From NCBI GenBank assembly GCA_947627985.1, contig CANQYD010000006.1, positions 1 to 64,000 on the forward strand: a DNA stretch of 64,000 nt. Reading direction: 5' to 3'. The DNA comes from an uncultured Clostridia bacterium. GTDB taxonomy: Bacteria; Bacillota; Clostridia; Oscillospirales; Ruminococcaceae. Shown here one piece after another: positions 1 through 8,193 of this stretch. The notes below the pieces were generated by a model. That model made no database searches. It was not told where the DNA came from and saw only the letters and a program-made list of their open reading frames with translations. The stretch's first letter is position 1, and every line of letters starts with the position of its first letter. Both the position numbers and the translations under genes were made by a program.

Positions 1-23
1 CCGGTTTTTTGTTGGGGGAACCC

Positions 24-260
24 CCGGCGAGGGTTCCCCCGATGAAAACAGTCCACCGGACTGTTTTCATTTTCCCCCATCCTGCGCTTATTGAATAAAA
101 AAGCAAGACGACGGCTTACGCCGTCCTCTTGCTTGAAGATTTCGCCCGTTGCGACGGGCGACCAAGGGCTCCGCCCTTGGAACCCGCAAGCCTTTTGAAA
201 AAGGCTCGATCGAAAACTTTCGCCTTGTCTTTCACCGGCTAAAGTACAGAATCTGCCTTC
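24..260 (-). repeat. Copy 1 of gene-3'-end hairpin array (modules alpha-beta-gamma-delta plus further hairpins), co-directional with the upstream AraC gene
   Basis: Hairpins at 187-208, 162-180 (CCAAGGGC/GCCCTTGG), 142-161 (TCGCCCGT-CGCA-ACGGGCGA on minus), 103-132 (GTAA loop on minus); same module order as 3707-3815. Confidence 0.75.
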
Positions 261-263
261 TGC

Positions 264-1088
264 CTATCCGTCCTCTGCCGTCTCTTGGCTCCACCCCCCG
301 TAAGCCGCAAACTTCCTAAACGCCGTCGGCGTGACCCCTGTCCTGAGCTTGAACTGCCGCATAAAGCTGTAGCACGAATTATACCCGCACCTCTCCGCTA
401 CCTCCGACACCTGCATCTTCGACGACATCAGCAGCTTCTTCGCCATGCTGACCCTCGAATTCACAATATCCGAGATGATCGACGTCCCGAACGCCTTTTT
501 ATAGAGATGCTCAAGCCCCGAGATCGAGATATTCATCTCCTCGGCGATCCCCGTCACCGTGGGAAGCGCCGAGGGATCGTTATAAATCCGCATTCTCAAA
601 TTTGCAAGTTCGGTCCGTTTTTCCTCCGGCAGACCCGGCTTGTAGGTGAGTTTTTTGGTCAGAATTCTGCCGAGCCGCTTAAAAAATACCTCCGTCAGCA
701 GCTCCACGATATCCTCGTGATACGGCTCCGCACTGTAAAATTCTACCGTCATGTCGAAGATCATCGATGATAAAATATCCGCGGCGCCGATAAATGCCGG
801 CTGATCGACGGGTATGCCGAGGTCCGCAAGCGTCTTTTCACCGTTATCCGTATCAAAATAGAACCAATCGTCGATGTACTCGGCGCCCGTCGGACGGTAA
901 AACGTCGGCGTTTTCGGGTTGATGACGACGACGCTACCGGCTTTGACGTCGTGCTTGGTCTTGCCGAGGACAAACTCCGCCGGAGTCTTCACCAAGAGCA
1001 GAATGAATGCTCCGGGACCGTCCTTCCAATCGACGGAAAATCCCTCGGGGTGGGAACAGTTGTAGCCGATTGAACCGATCTTGATCAT
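264..1088 (-). CDS. AraC family transcriptional regulator
   Basis: C-terminal double HTH (SISGLEHLYKKAFGTSIISDIVNSRVSMAKKLL...VSEVAERCGYNSCYSFMRQFKLRTGVTPTAFRK); likely start MIKIGSIGYN after an AGGAGG-like RBS. Confidence 0.9.
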   Translation of the reverse strand: MIKIGSIGYNCSHPEGFSVDWKDGPGAFILLLVKTPAEFVLGKTKHDVKAGSVVVINPKTPTFYRPTGAEYIDDWFYFDTDNGEKTLADLGIPVDQPAFIGAADILSSMIFDMTVEFYSAEPYHEDIVELLTEVFFKRLGRILTKKLTYKPGLPEEKRTELANLRMRIYNDPSALPTVTGIAEEMNISISGLEHLYKKAFGTSIISDIVNSRVSMAKKLLMSSKMQVSEVAERCGYNSCYSFMRQFKLRTGVTPTAFRKFAAYGGWSQETAEDG

Positions 1089-1242
1089 GCGCTCCTCCTT
1101 TTGCAGAAAATGCAACCTGTACTTTTTTGCATTATTATAGCATATGCGACAAATTTTTTCAAGATATATCTAAGAAAAGCTTGAATTTTTTACGCCGCTG
1201 TGCTACAATGAAAAAAAGAAATCCCGACAGGAGGATGAATTT

Positions 1243-1773
1243 ATGAATATCTGGCATGACATAAACCCCAAGAGGATATCCGTGGACAGCTTTGAGGCGG
1301 TCATCGAGATCGCGAAAGGCGAGAAGTGCAAGTACGAGCTCGACAAGGAGACCGGCGTTTTAAAGCTCGACAGGATCTTATACACCTCCACCCACTACCC
1401 CGCGAACTACGGCTTCATTCCCCGTACATATGCCGACGACCGCGATCCTTTGGACGTTTTGGTGATCTGCACCGAATCTATCCGCCCGATGACGCTCGTG
1501 AAGTGCTACCCGATCGGCGTTATATCAATGGTCGACAACGGCAGAAACGACGAGAAGATCGTCGCGATACCCTTTAACGACCCGACCTATAACTGCTATA
1601 CCGACATCTCCCAGCTGCCGAAGCACATCTACGACGAGATGAGCCACTTCTTCAGGGTCTACAAGGAGCTCGAAGGCAAGGAGACTGCGGTCAAGGAGGT
1701 CGACGGAGCCGAGAAGGCGAAGGAGATCATCAAATCCGCTCTTGAAGGCTATATCGAAAATTACTGCAAATAA
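1243..1773 (+). CDS. ppa: Inorganic pyrophosphatase
   Basis: KCKYELDKETGVLKLDRILYTSTHYPANYGFIPRTYADDRDPLDVLV is the soluble family I PPase signature. Confidence 0.96.
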   Translation: MNIWHDINPKRISVDSFEAVIEIAKGEKCKYELDKETGVLKLDRILYTSTHYPANYGFIPRTYADDRDPLDVLVICTESIRPMTLVKCYPIGVISMVDNGRNDEKIVAIPFNDPTYNCYTDISQLPKHIYDEMSHFFRVYKELEGKETAVKEVDGAEKAKEIIKSALEGYIENYCK

Positions 1774-1842
1774 GGCGATTTCCCCTGCTGCCGGAAATAC
1801 CGGGGCGGGGGATAATTATACAAAATCTACAGGAGGCTCACC

Positions 1843-3243
1843 ATGTCCTTTATCACCGACGATTTTTTACTGAAAAACGGTACCGCGCGAAAGTTATATC
1901 ATGACTATGCGGAAAATCTTCCCATCATCGACTACCACTGCCACATTTCCCCCGCCGAGATCGCTATGGACAAGCGCTTTTCGGACATCACCGAGGTCTG
2001 GCTCGGAGGCGATCACTACAAGTGGCGCCTCATCAGAATGACCGGCGCGCCGGAGTCGGAGATCACCGGAAACGCCGATCCCAAGACGAAATTCAGGCGC
2101 TTTGCGGCTGCCCTTCCCCTCGCAGCCGGCAACCCGATGTATCACTGGACCCATCTTGAACTCAAGAGATATTTCGACTGCGACCTCACTCTCAAGCCCT
2201 CCACCGCCGACGAAATCTACGACATCTGCTGCCGCAAGCTTGCCGACCCGTCGATGAGCGCCAAGGGTATCATCAGAAGCTCGAACGTAAAAATGATCGG
2301 CACCACCGACGACCCCGCGGACAGCCTTGAGTGGCATGAAAAAATCCGCGAGGACAAGTCTTTTGAGACATCGGTGCTGCCCTCCTTCCGTCCGGATAAC
2401 GCTTTGAATATCGATAAACCCGGGTTTAGGGAGTATCTTGAAAAGCTCGGGAAAGCGGCTGATATCAAAATAAATTCCGCCCGAGATATCATGAAAGCCC
2501 TCACAAACCGTCTTGAATATTTCTGCGCGCACGGCTGCAAAGCCGCCGATCACGGTCTTGATTACGCTGTGTATTCGCCTGCCGACGAGGACGAGATCGA
2601 GAGGATTTTTGCCGACGCGATGTGCGGAAAACCGGTGACCCGGGGAGACGCAGATAAGTTCAGGACCGCGATACTTCTGCACTGCGGCTCGGAATATGCG
2701 CGCCTCGGGGTCGTCATGCAGATCCACTACAATTGCCAGCGCAGGGTCAATTCACGCTACACAAAAATGCTCGGACCCGACACCGGTTTTGACTGCATAA
2801 GGACCGACAACGGCGGAGAGGCGATCACCAGGCTCCTAAACGACCTCGACAGCCGCGGGTGCCTCCCGAGGACGATCCTCTACTCCCTCAACCCCGCCGA
2901 CAACGAGCTCTTGGACACCGTCGCGGGGTCGTTCCCGGGCGAGGACGGGGTCATGAAGGTCCAGCACGGAGCCGCGTGGTGGTTCAGCGACACGAAATCC
3001 GGCATGGAAGCGCAGCTCAAAAGCTTCGCAAACCTGCTTCCCATCGGGCAATTCGTGGGTATGCTGACCGATTCCCGGAGCTTTTTATCGTATGCTCGGC
3101 ATGAATATTTCAGACGGATTTTCTGCAATATTTTAGGAGAATGGGTGGAGAACGGCGAGTACCCGAATGATCCCGAATATCTTGAAAAAATAGTTAAAAA
3201 TGTTTGCTACTATAACGCCGCAAAGTTCTTCGGCATCGAATAA
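1843..3243 (+). CDS. uxaC: Glucuronate isomerase
   Basis: 466 aa; NLPIIDYHCHISPAEIAMDKRFSDITEVWLGGDHYKWRLIRMTG and GMLTDSRSFLSYARHEYFRRIFCNILG motifs of UxaC. Confidence 0.95.
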   Translation: MSFITDDFLLKNGTARKLYHDYAENLPIIDYHCHISPAEIAMDKRFSDITEVWLGGDHYKWRLIRMTGAPESEITGNADPKTKFRRFAAALPLAAGNPMYHWTHLELKRYFDCDLTLKPSTADEIYDICCRKLADPSMSAKGIIRSSNVKMIGTTDDPADSLEWHEKIREDKSFETSVLPSFRPDNALNIDKPGFREYLEKLGKAADIKINSARDIMKALTNRLEYFCAHGCKAADHGLDYAVYSPADEDEIERIFADAMCGKPVTRGDADKFRTAILLHCGSEYARLGVVMQIHYNCQRRVNSRYTKMLGPDTGFDCIRTDNGGEAITRLLNDLDSRGCLPRTILYSLNPADNELLDTVAGSFPGEDGVMKVQHGAAWWFSDTKSGMEAQLKSFANLLPIGQFVGMLTDSRSFLSYARHEYFRRIFCNILGEWVENGEYPNDPEYLEKIVKNVCYYNAAKFFGIE

Positions 3244-3244
3244 T

Positions 3245-3658
3245 ATGGAAAAATTCAGGCATAAAATAATGTATTACGAGACCGACATGATGGGTCTTAC
3301 GCACCACTCGAACTACGTCCGGTTCATGGAGGAGGCGAGGGTGGATTTTCTCGAAAAGATCGGCTTTCCGTACGAAAAGTTGGAGGGGCTGGGGATCATG
3401 TCGCCGGTGATCGGGATCGAGTGCAGGTTCAAAGAGCCGTCGACATTTGCCGATGTTTTGGAGATCGATGTGAAGGTCGATGATTTTCACGGCGCGCGGC
3501 TCGCGGTGAGCTACGAGATGAGGAACCAAAGAGGCGACATCATCTGCACCGCCCGGTCGGAACACTGCTTTACCGACAAATCCGGCAAGCCGGTGCGGCT
3601 GATGCGAGCTTGCCCGGAATTGGGGGAGAAGCTGGCGGAGATGATGGGGGTAGGGTGA
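3245..3658 (+). CDS. Acyl-CoA thioesterase, hotdog fold (YbgC/FadM-like)
   Basis: YYETDMMGLTHHSNYVRFMEEARVDFLEKIGFPYEKLE. Confidence 0.88.
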   Translation: MEKFRHKIMYYETDMMGLTHHSNYVRFMEEARVDFLEKIGFPYEKLEGLGIMSPVIGIECRFKEPSTFADVLEIDVKVDDFHGARLAVSYEMRNQRGDIICTARSEHCFTDKSGKPVRLMRACPELGEKLAEMMGVG

Positions 3659-3683
3659 GGGAGATTCTGCGCTGACTATAAAT

Positions 3684-3945
3684 TTGAGACAAGTCAGGTT
3701 TAGGATCAAGCCCTTTTTAAAGGGCTTGCGAGGGTCTCGGGGGCAGAGCCCCCGAGTCGCCCGTCGCAACGGGCGAAATCCCCGCAAAAAGGTCAGCGAA
3801 AGCTGTCCTTTTTGCTTTTTATTTGCCTTTAAAGAGGACGACGAAGTCGCCCGAAGCCGGAGGGGTGTGGGGAACCCCGCAGGGGTGCCCCACAGCCGGA
3901 AAAGGAGTTGGGGAAAACCCGGCACGGGTTTTCCCCAACATAGTA
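3684..3945 (+). repeat. Copy 2 of gene-3'-end hairpin array
   Basis: Consecutive hairpins CAAGCCCTTT-TT-AAAGGGCTTG (3707-3728), CTCGGGGGC-AGA-GCCCCCGAG (3736-3756), TCGCCCGT-CGCA-ACGGGCGA (3757-3776), GCAAAAAGGTCAGC-GAAA-GCTGTCCTTTTTGC (3784-3815), then GTGGGG..CCCCAC and GTTGGGG..CCCCAAC. Confidence 0.8.
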
Positions 3946-3990
3946 TAGTGGTGTTGAAAGAAATTAATCAACGGTTTAATTATGGAACAG

Positions 3991-4158
3991 TAATTCCCAC
4001 CCTACCCGACCCATAGTTAAAAGGTATTCGTTCATTTTCCCGCCGGAAAATGAACTCATGCTATTTTAAGCAGACCCCCACCCCCGGGTTACTTTTGTGC
4101 AGACTTATAGTCAAGCGTAACCCCCTCCCTCTAAAGGGGGAGGGACTGGGGAAAAGGT
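3991..4158 (+). repeat. Variable-palindrome element, copy A
   Basis: AAAAGGTATTC-[GTTCATTTTCC-CGCC-GGAAAATGAAC]-TCATGCTATTTTAAGCAG, C-rich spacer, TTGTGCAGACTTATAG, CCCCCTCCCTCTAAAGGGGGAGGG; four related copies in the window. Confidence 0.75.
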
Positions 4159-4388
4159 CAAAAATTCAGGAGATGTGGTCATAGTGAGGCATTCATCAAA
4201 ATTAAATTGTTTACCAGCATCGCTTTAAATCACTACCATACAACACCTTCACCTCATATCGCACATAAACTCCAACCCCGACCAAACCAACCCAATCCAC
4301 CCCGCCCCGTAAACAAACCGTAAAGATTCCCCCACCCCTCTTGCCAAGCCACCCCCGATCTGCTATAATAATCCCGGGAGGCGGGAGA

Positions 4389-5060
4389 ATGAAACATATC
4401 CTGATCGTCGATGACGACGTGCACATCGGAAACCTTTTGGAAGAAGCGCTCGGGCAGGAGGGGTACAGAACCTCGCGGGCATACTCCGGCACCGAGGCGG
4501 TGATGATCCTCGAAAAAAGCCGACCCGACCTTATACTCCTCGACCTCATGCTGCCGGGAATGAGCGGCGAAGAAGTCCTTGAAAAGATTCGTGGGATACC
4601 CGTCATCGTCCTTTCGGCGAAGGCTGAGACCGTCTCGAAGGTCAATCTTTTGATGAGCGGGGCGATGGATTATGTCACCAAGCCCTTCGACCTCAAAGAG
4701 CTTTTGGCGAGGATTCGGGTGCAGCTTCGTTCGGCTGAGAATTCAAGCGGCGGGGTCTGGACGTATGATGAAATCTCCCTCGACACCGTGAACCGGACCG
4801 TCTCGGTTTGCGGGATCGAAATTCACCCGACTCGGACCGAATTTGCGATATTGAAGCTGCTTATCCGCCATCCCCAGCAGGTCTACACCAAGTCACAGCT
4901 TTTGGATAAAATTTCCGCAGACACCCCCGACTGCACCGACAGTTCGCTCAAGATTCATATATCAAACCTGCGCAAAAAACTCCGCGAAGCCGGCGGCAAG
5001 GACTACATCGAGGCTGTCTGGGGCATTGGCTTCAAGCTCGAATGCAGGGGGCAGAAATGA
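4389..5060 (+). CDS. OmpR/PhoB-type response regulator (no adjacent histidine kinase)
   Basis: Receiver HILIVDDDVHIGNLLEEAL..DLILLDLMLPGMSG..VTKPFD and winged-helix C-terminus. Confidence 0.93.
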   Translation: MKHILIVDDDVHIGNLLEEALGQEGYRTSRAYSGTEAVMILEKSRPDLILLDLMLPGMSGEEVLEKIRGIPVIVLSAKAETVSKVNLLMSGAMDYVTKPFDLKELLARIRVQLRSAENSSGGVWTYDEISLDTVNRTVSVCGIEIHPTRTEFAILKLLIRHPQQVYTKSQLLDKISADTPDCTDSSLKIHISNLRKKLREAGGKDYIEAVWGIGFKLECRGQK

Positions 5061-5137
5061 TATGCATGATAAGTCAGGTTTAGATTATGCACTTTTAAAG
5101 CGGCAGATTCCGAACTTGACTTTTTTCCGCGATATTA

Positions 5138-5235
5138 GAAAGTGTACACTCCCTCATTATTTCCGCTATTTTAATATGTCGCCAACGGTGACACCTTGAA
5201 ATTCTGACAATCTGACATCTGACTTCTGTCATCTT
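5138..5235 (+). mobile_element. Decayed copy of the about 124-bp MITE
   Basis: AGTGTACACTCCCTCATTATT...GTCGCCAACGGTGACACCTTGAAATTCTGACAATCTGACATCTGACTTCTGTC; 3' hairpin lost. Confidence 0.6.
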
Positions 5236-5332
5236 AATATACCCCTTGCAATCCGCCTTCAACCGTAGTATAATCATAATAAAGCAACCGTCAAAAACTT
5301 CAACCGTCACCCCGAAAAGAAAGGAAGTCGCC

Positions 5333-6517
5333 ATGTCCAGCATACATATTTCCCAAAAATTTGAAAAAATTCTCAAAGACGAGATCGAAAACCGCAAATT
5401 TGCAGCCGGGGCGAATCTTCTCGTCCTCAGAAACGGTCGGGAGGAAGTCTACGCCGAGTACGGCTATCGCGATCTCGAAAACAAAATTCCATTCTCGCGG
5501 GACACAATCATGCGCCTCTACTCGATGTCGAAGCCGATCACCTCGGCGGCGGTCATGATCCTTGTAGACCGCGGGCTGATCGACCTTGCCGACTGCCTCT
5601 GCTGGACTATGCCGGGCTGGAGCGAGGCGAACTATCTCGAAAACGGCAAGCGGGTCAGGGCGCGCTATCAGATCATGATCAAGGACCTTATGAACATGAC
5701 CTCGGGTCTGCCGTATCCCGGCGGGGAGGGCAGCTCGGCTCAGGTTGCGGAGATTTTTACGGATATTGATAGGCGCCTGCGGACCGATAATCCCGTGACG
5801 ACCAAGGAATTCTGCGAACGCCTCGGCAAGGTCGATCTCGAATTTGAACCGGGAGACAGGTTTATGTACGGCACCTCGGCTGATGTGCTCGGCGGGGTCA
5901 TCGAAAACGTCACCGGAATGAAGTTCGGGGAATTTCTGAAGGAGAATATTTTCGACCCTCTCGGCATGACCGACACCGGTTTTTGGGTACCCGAGGGCAA
6001 GCGGGACCGCCTCGCGAAGGTCTACAGGACGAATTACGCGGAGTGGAAGGTGGAGCACTGCCCTACAAATCATCTTGGTATTGATTATAATCTCGATCGG
6101 GAACCTGCGTTTCAGTCGGGCGGAGCGGGACTTGTCTCGACGCTTGACGATTATGCGAAATTTGCGACCATGCTGCAAAACGGGGGCGAGCTGAACGGCA
6201 GGAGGATCCTCTCCCGCTCGGCTGTGAGGTACATGACGTCGCCGAGCCTCACCGATCATCAGCGCCGCGGCTTCGACTGGCAGGGGCTCAACGGCTACAG
6301 CTACGGCAATCTCATGCGCAATCTTGTCGATCCCGGGCAGGCGGTGACGATGGGGGAGAAAGGGGAGTACGGCTGGGACGGATGGCTCGGGTGCTACTTC
6401 CTGAACTGTCCGCAGAGCGGTCTGACGATTCTTTTGGGCACCCAGCGCACCGACAGCGGCACCAGCGCGATGGCAAGAAAGGTCGTAAATGCGGTTTGGA
6501 CGGAGATAATGGGATGA
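5333..6517 (+). CDS. Beta-lactamase-family serine hydrolase (class C/esterase-like)
   Basis: SxxK motif (LYSMSKPITSAAVMILVDRG), MYGTSADVLGGVIENVTG, and a GYG-type region typical of the beta-lactamase fold. Confidence 0.9.
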   Translation: MSSIHISQKFEKILKDEIENRKFAAGANLLVLRNGREEVYAEYGYRDLENKIPFSRDTIMRLYSMSKPITSAAVMILVDRGLIDLADCLCWTMPGWSEANYLENGKRVRARYQIMIKDLMNMTSGLPYPGGEGSSAQVAEIFTDIDRRLRTDNPVTTKEFCERLGKVDLEFEPGDRFMYGTSADVLGGVIENVTGMKFGEFLKENIFDPLGMTDTGFWVPEGKRDRLAKVYRTNYAEWKVEHCPTNHLGIDYNLDREPAFQSGGAGLVSTLDDYAKFATMLQNGGELNGRRILSRSAVRYMTSPSLTDHQRRGFDWQGLNGYSYGNLMRNLVDPGQAVTMGEKGEYGWDGWLGCYFLNCPQSGLTILLGTQRTDSGTSAMARKVVNAVWTEIMG

Positions 6518-6577
6518 AATCAGAGGACAGATAGTGAGAGGGCAGAGGACAGATTTTGCACCCAGCCTTAACTGATA

Positions 6578-7150
6578 CAAGTCAAAAAGTTCGCCAGCCT
6601 TTCAAGGCTGCGGGGGTCTCCATTACATGCTGGTTTTGTAGCTGCTCGACTTCCCTCGGCGTAAACGCTCGCCTCGGTCGTCTTGCAGACAAAACCCCGC
6701 ATGTAAGGCAGAGCCCCCAAGTCGCTCACCGCAGTGAGCGAAATCCCCGCAAAAAGGACAGCGAGAGCTGTCCTTTTTGCTTTTACCGTTCAAAAGAGGG
6801 CGACGAAGTCGCCCGAAAGCCGGAGGGGTGTGGGGAACCCTGCAAGGGTGCCCCACAGCCGGAAAGGGGCATGGGGAAAACCCCGCAGGGGTTGTCCCCA
6901 AAAAACCGGCGACGAAGTCGCCCGGAGCCGAGCGAAGCGAGGCTCAAATGCCCCCTCTCCCTTGGGAGATGGGGGTATGACTTGCGCAAAAACTTGCTTA
7001 TCGCACTTCGCAATCGAAAACGCAAGATTGCTTGTGCTCTGAGAGTTTTTGTCGCAAGTCGGGGGGTGAGGGTAAAGCCCGGAAAGGGGTTTGGGGAAAA
7101 CCCCGCAGGGGTTGTCCCCATAGGTTTGCCGAGCGAAGCGAGGGAAGCTT
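6578..7150 (+). repeat. Copy 3 of gene-3'-end hairpin array, extended form with long-range stem
   Basis: TTACATGCTGGTTTTGT...ACAAAACCCCGCATGTAA; TCGCTCAC-CGCA-GTGAGCGA (6722-6741); GCAAAAAGGACAGC-GAGA-GCTGTCCTTTTTGC (6749-6780); ACTTGCGCAAAAACT...AGTTTTTGTCGCAAGT. Confidence 0.78.
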
Positions 7151-7200
7151 AGCAGCAACTCTCAGTTCCTACTATAGTTAGGCGTTATAACCAAGCCTCA

Positions 7201-7990
7201 GCGCAAGGTGCGGTGCCTCTACCAACCCCTGATATGAGCAGAAGGGTAAAAGATTAAACTCTGACTTCTGCCTTCTAATCTCTGTACTCTGTGCGACCGG
7301 CGGGAGCACCGGGCGAAGCCCCTGCAGCCGAAGGCTGCGGCTGCCTCCGCTTCGCGGAGGCAGGAGCCGTGCTTCGCACGGCTGGGCTTCGCCCATACCC
7401 CCTGCTCCTACTGCACCTTGGCAGTATCGGCAAGCCCGGAACCAAGCTATCTGCCTTTTCCGAACCTTATGAGAAACAGAAGGCTTGTCACAAGGTCAGT
7501 GCCCCTACCAACCCCTGATATAAGCAGAAGGGTAAAAGATTAAACTCTAACTTCTTCCTTCTACCCTCTATCCTCTGTGCAACCGGCGGGGGCACCGGGC
7601 GAAGCCCCCGCAGCCGAAGGCTGCGGCTGCCTCCGCTCCGCGGAGGCAGGAGCCGTGCTTCGCACGGCTGGGCTTCGCCCATACCCCCTGCTCCTACTGC
7701 ACCTTGGCAGTATCGGCAAGCTCGGAACCAAGCCATCTGCCTTTTCCGAACCCTATGAGAAACAGAAGGCTTGTCACAAGGTCAGTGCCCCTACCAACCC
7801 CTGATATGAGCAGAAGGGTAAAAGATTAAACTCTGACTTCTACCCTCTACCCTCTACCCTCTATCCTCTGTGCAACCAACAGGGCACCGGGCGAAGCCCC
7901 CGCAGCCTTCGGCTGCGGCTGCCTCCGCTTCGCGTCGGCGGTCCCGCTTCGCGGGACGGGCTTCGCCCCCGTCCCCCCATTTTCCTAAAT
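7201..7990 (+). repeat. 286-bp tandem repeat, about 2.7 copies, each carrying a cloverleaf-like set of hairpins
   Basis: ACCAACCCCTGATAT at 7221, 7507 and 7793 (period exactly 286); third copy diverges after its 5' third. Confidence 0.85.
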
Positions 7991-7991
7991 T

Positions 7992-8115
7992 GGGAGTGTA
8001 CAAATCGCCCTCATTATCCTCGCTAATTAAATCTGTCGCCAACGGCGACGCCTTGAAATTCTGACAATCCGACTTCTGCCCTCTGTCCTCTTGATGCGGT
8101 CGCTTCGACCACATC
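7992..8115 (+). mobile_element. MITE (124 bp) with 9-bp target-site duplication TCCTAAATT
   Basis: GGGAGTGTACAAATCGCCC...GTCGCCAACGGCGAC...GGTCGCTTCGACCACATC; TSD TCCTAAATT at 7983-7991 and 8116-8124. Confidence 0.85.
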
Positions 8116-8131
8116 TCCTAAATTTCCCGCC

Positions 8132-8160
8132 TTGACAAACCCTCACCCCGGTGCTATAAT
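8132..8160 (+). promoter_or_regulatory. Consensus sigma-A promoter (TTGACA-17-TATAAT)
   Basis: TTGACA 8132-8137, TATAAT 8155-8160, 17-nt spacer. Confidence 0.85.
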
Positions 8161-8167
8161 GTAATCG

Positions 8168-8179
8168 GAACATATGTTC
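8168..8179 (+). promoter_or_regulatory. LexA/DinR SOS box GAACATATGTTC
   Basis: Perfect GAAC-N4-GTTC palindrome at the expected transcription start, 14 bp upstream of the ATG of a Y-family polymerase. Confidence 0.88.
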
Positions 8180-8193
8180 TTACGGAGTGAGAA

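Noticed and set aside
1894-2727. 277-aa minus-strand ORF
   Set aside because: Shadow ORF opposite uxaC, a by-product of GC-rich codon bias.
5300-6580. 426-aa minus-strand ORF
   Set aside because: Antisense shadow of the serine hydrolase gene; low-complexity, no recognisable family.
6556-7152. 198-aa ORF and several overlapping ORFs on both strands
   Set aside because: Lie entirely in the hairpin-array repeat; translated sequence reflects palindromes and is not maintained between copies.
7291-7804. Two near-identical 75-aa ORFs (M(R/Q)PAGAPGEAPAAEGCG...)
   Set aside because: Product of the 286-bp tandem repeat and its hairpins; no RBS, and the third copy does not maintain the frame.
7201-7990. 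Possible CRISPR-like array
   Set aside because: Period of 286 bp with repeated spacer sequence; no short direct repeats with unique spacers and no cas genes in the window.
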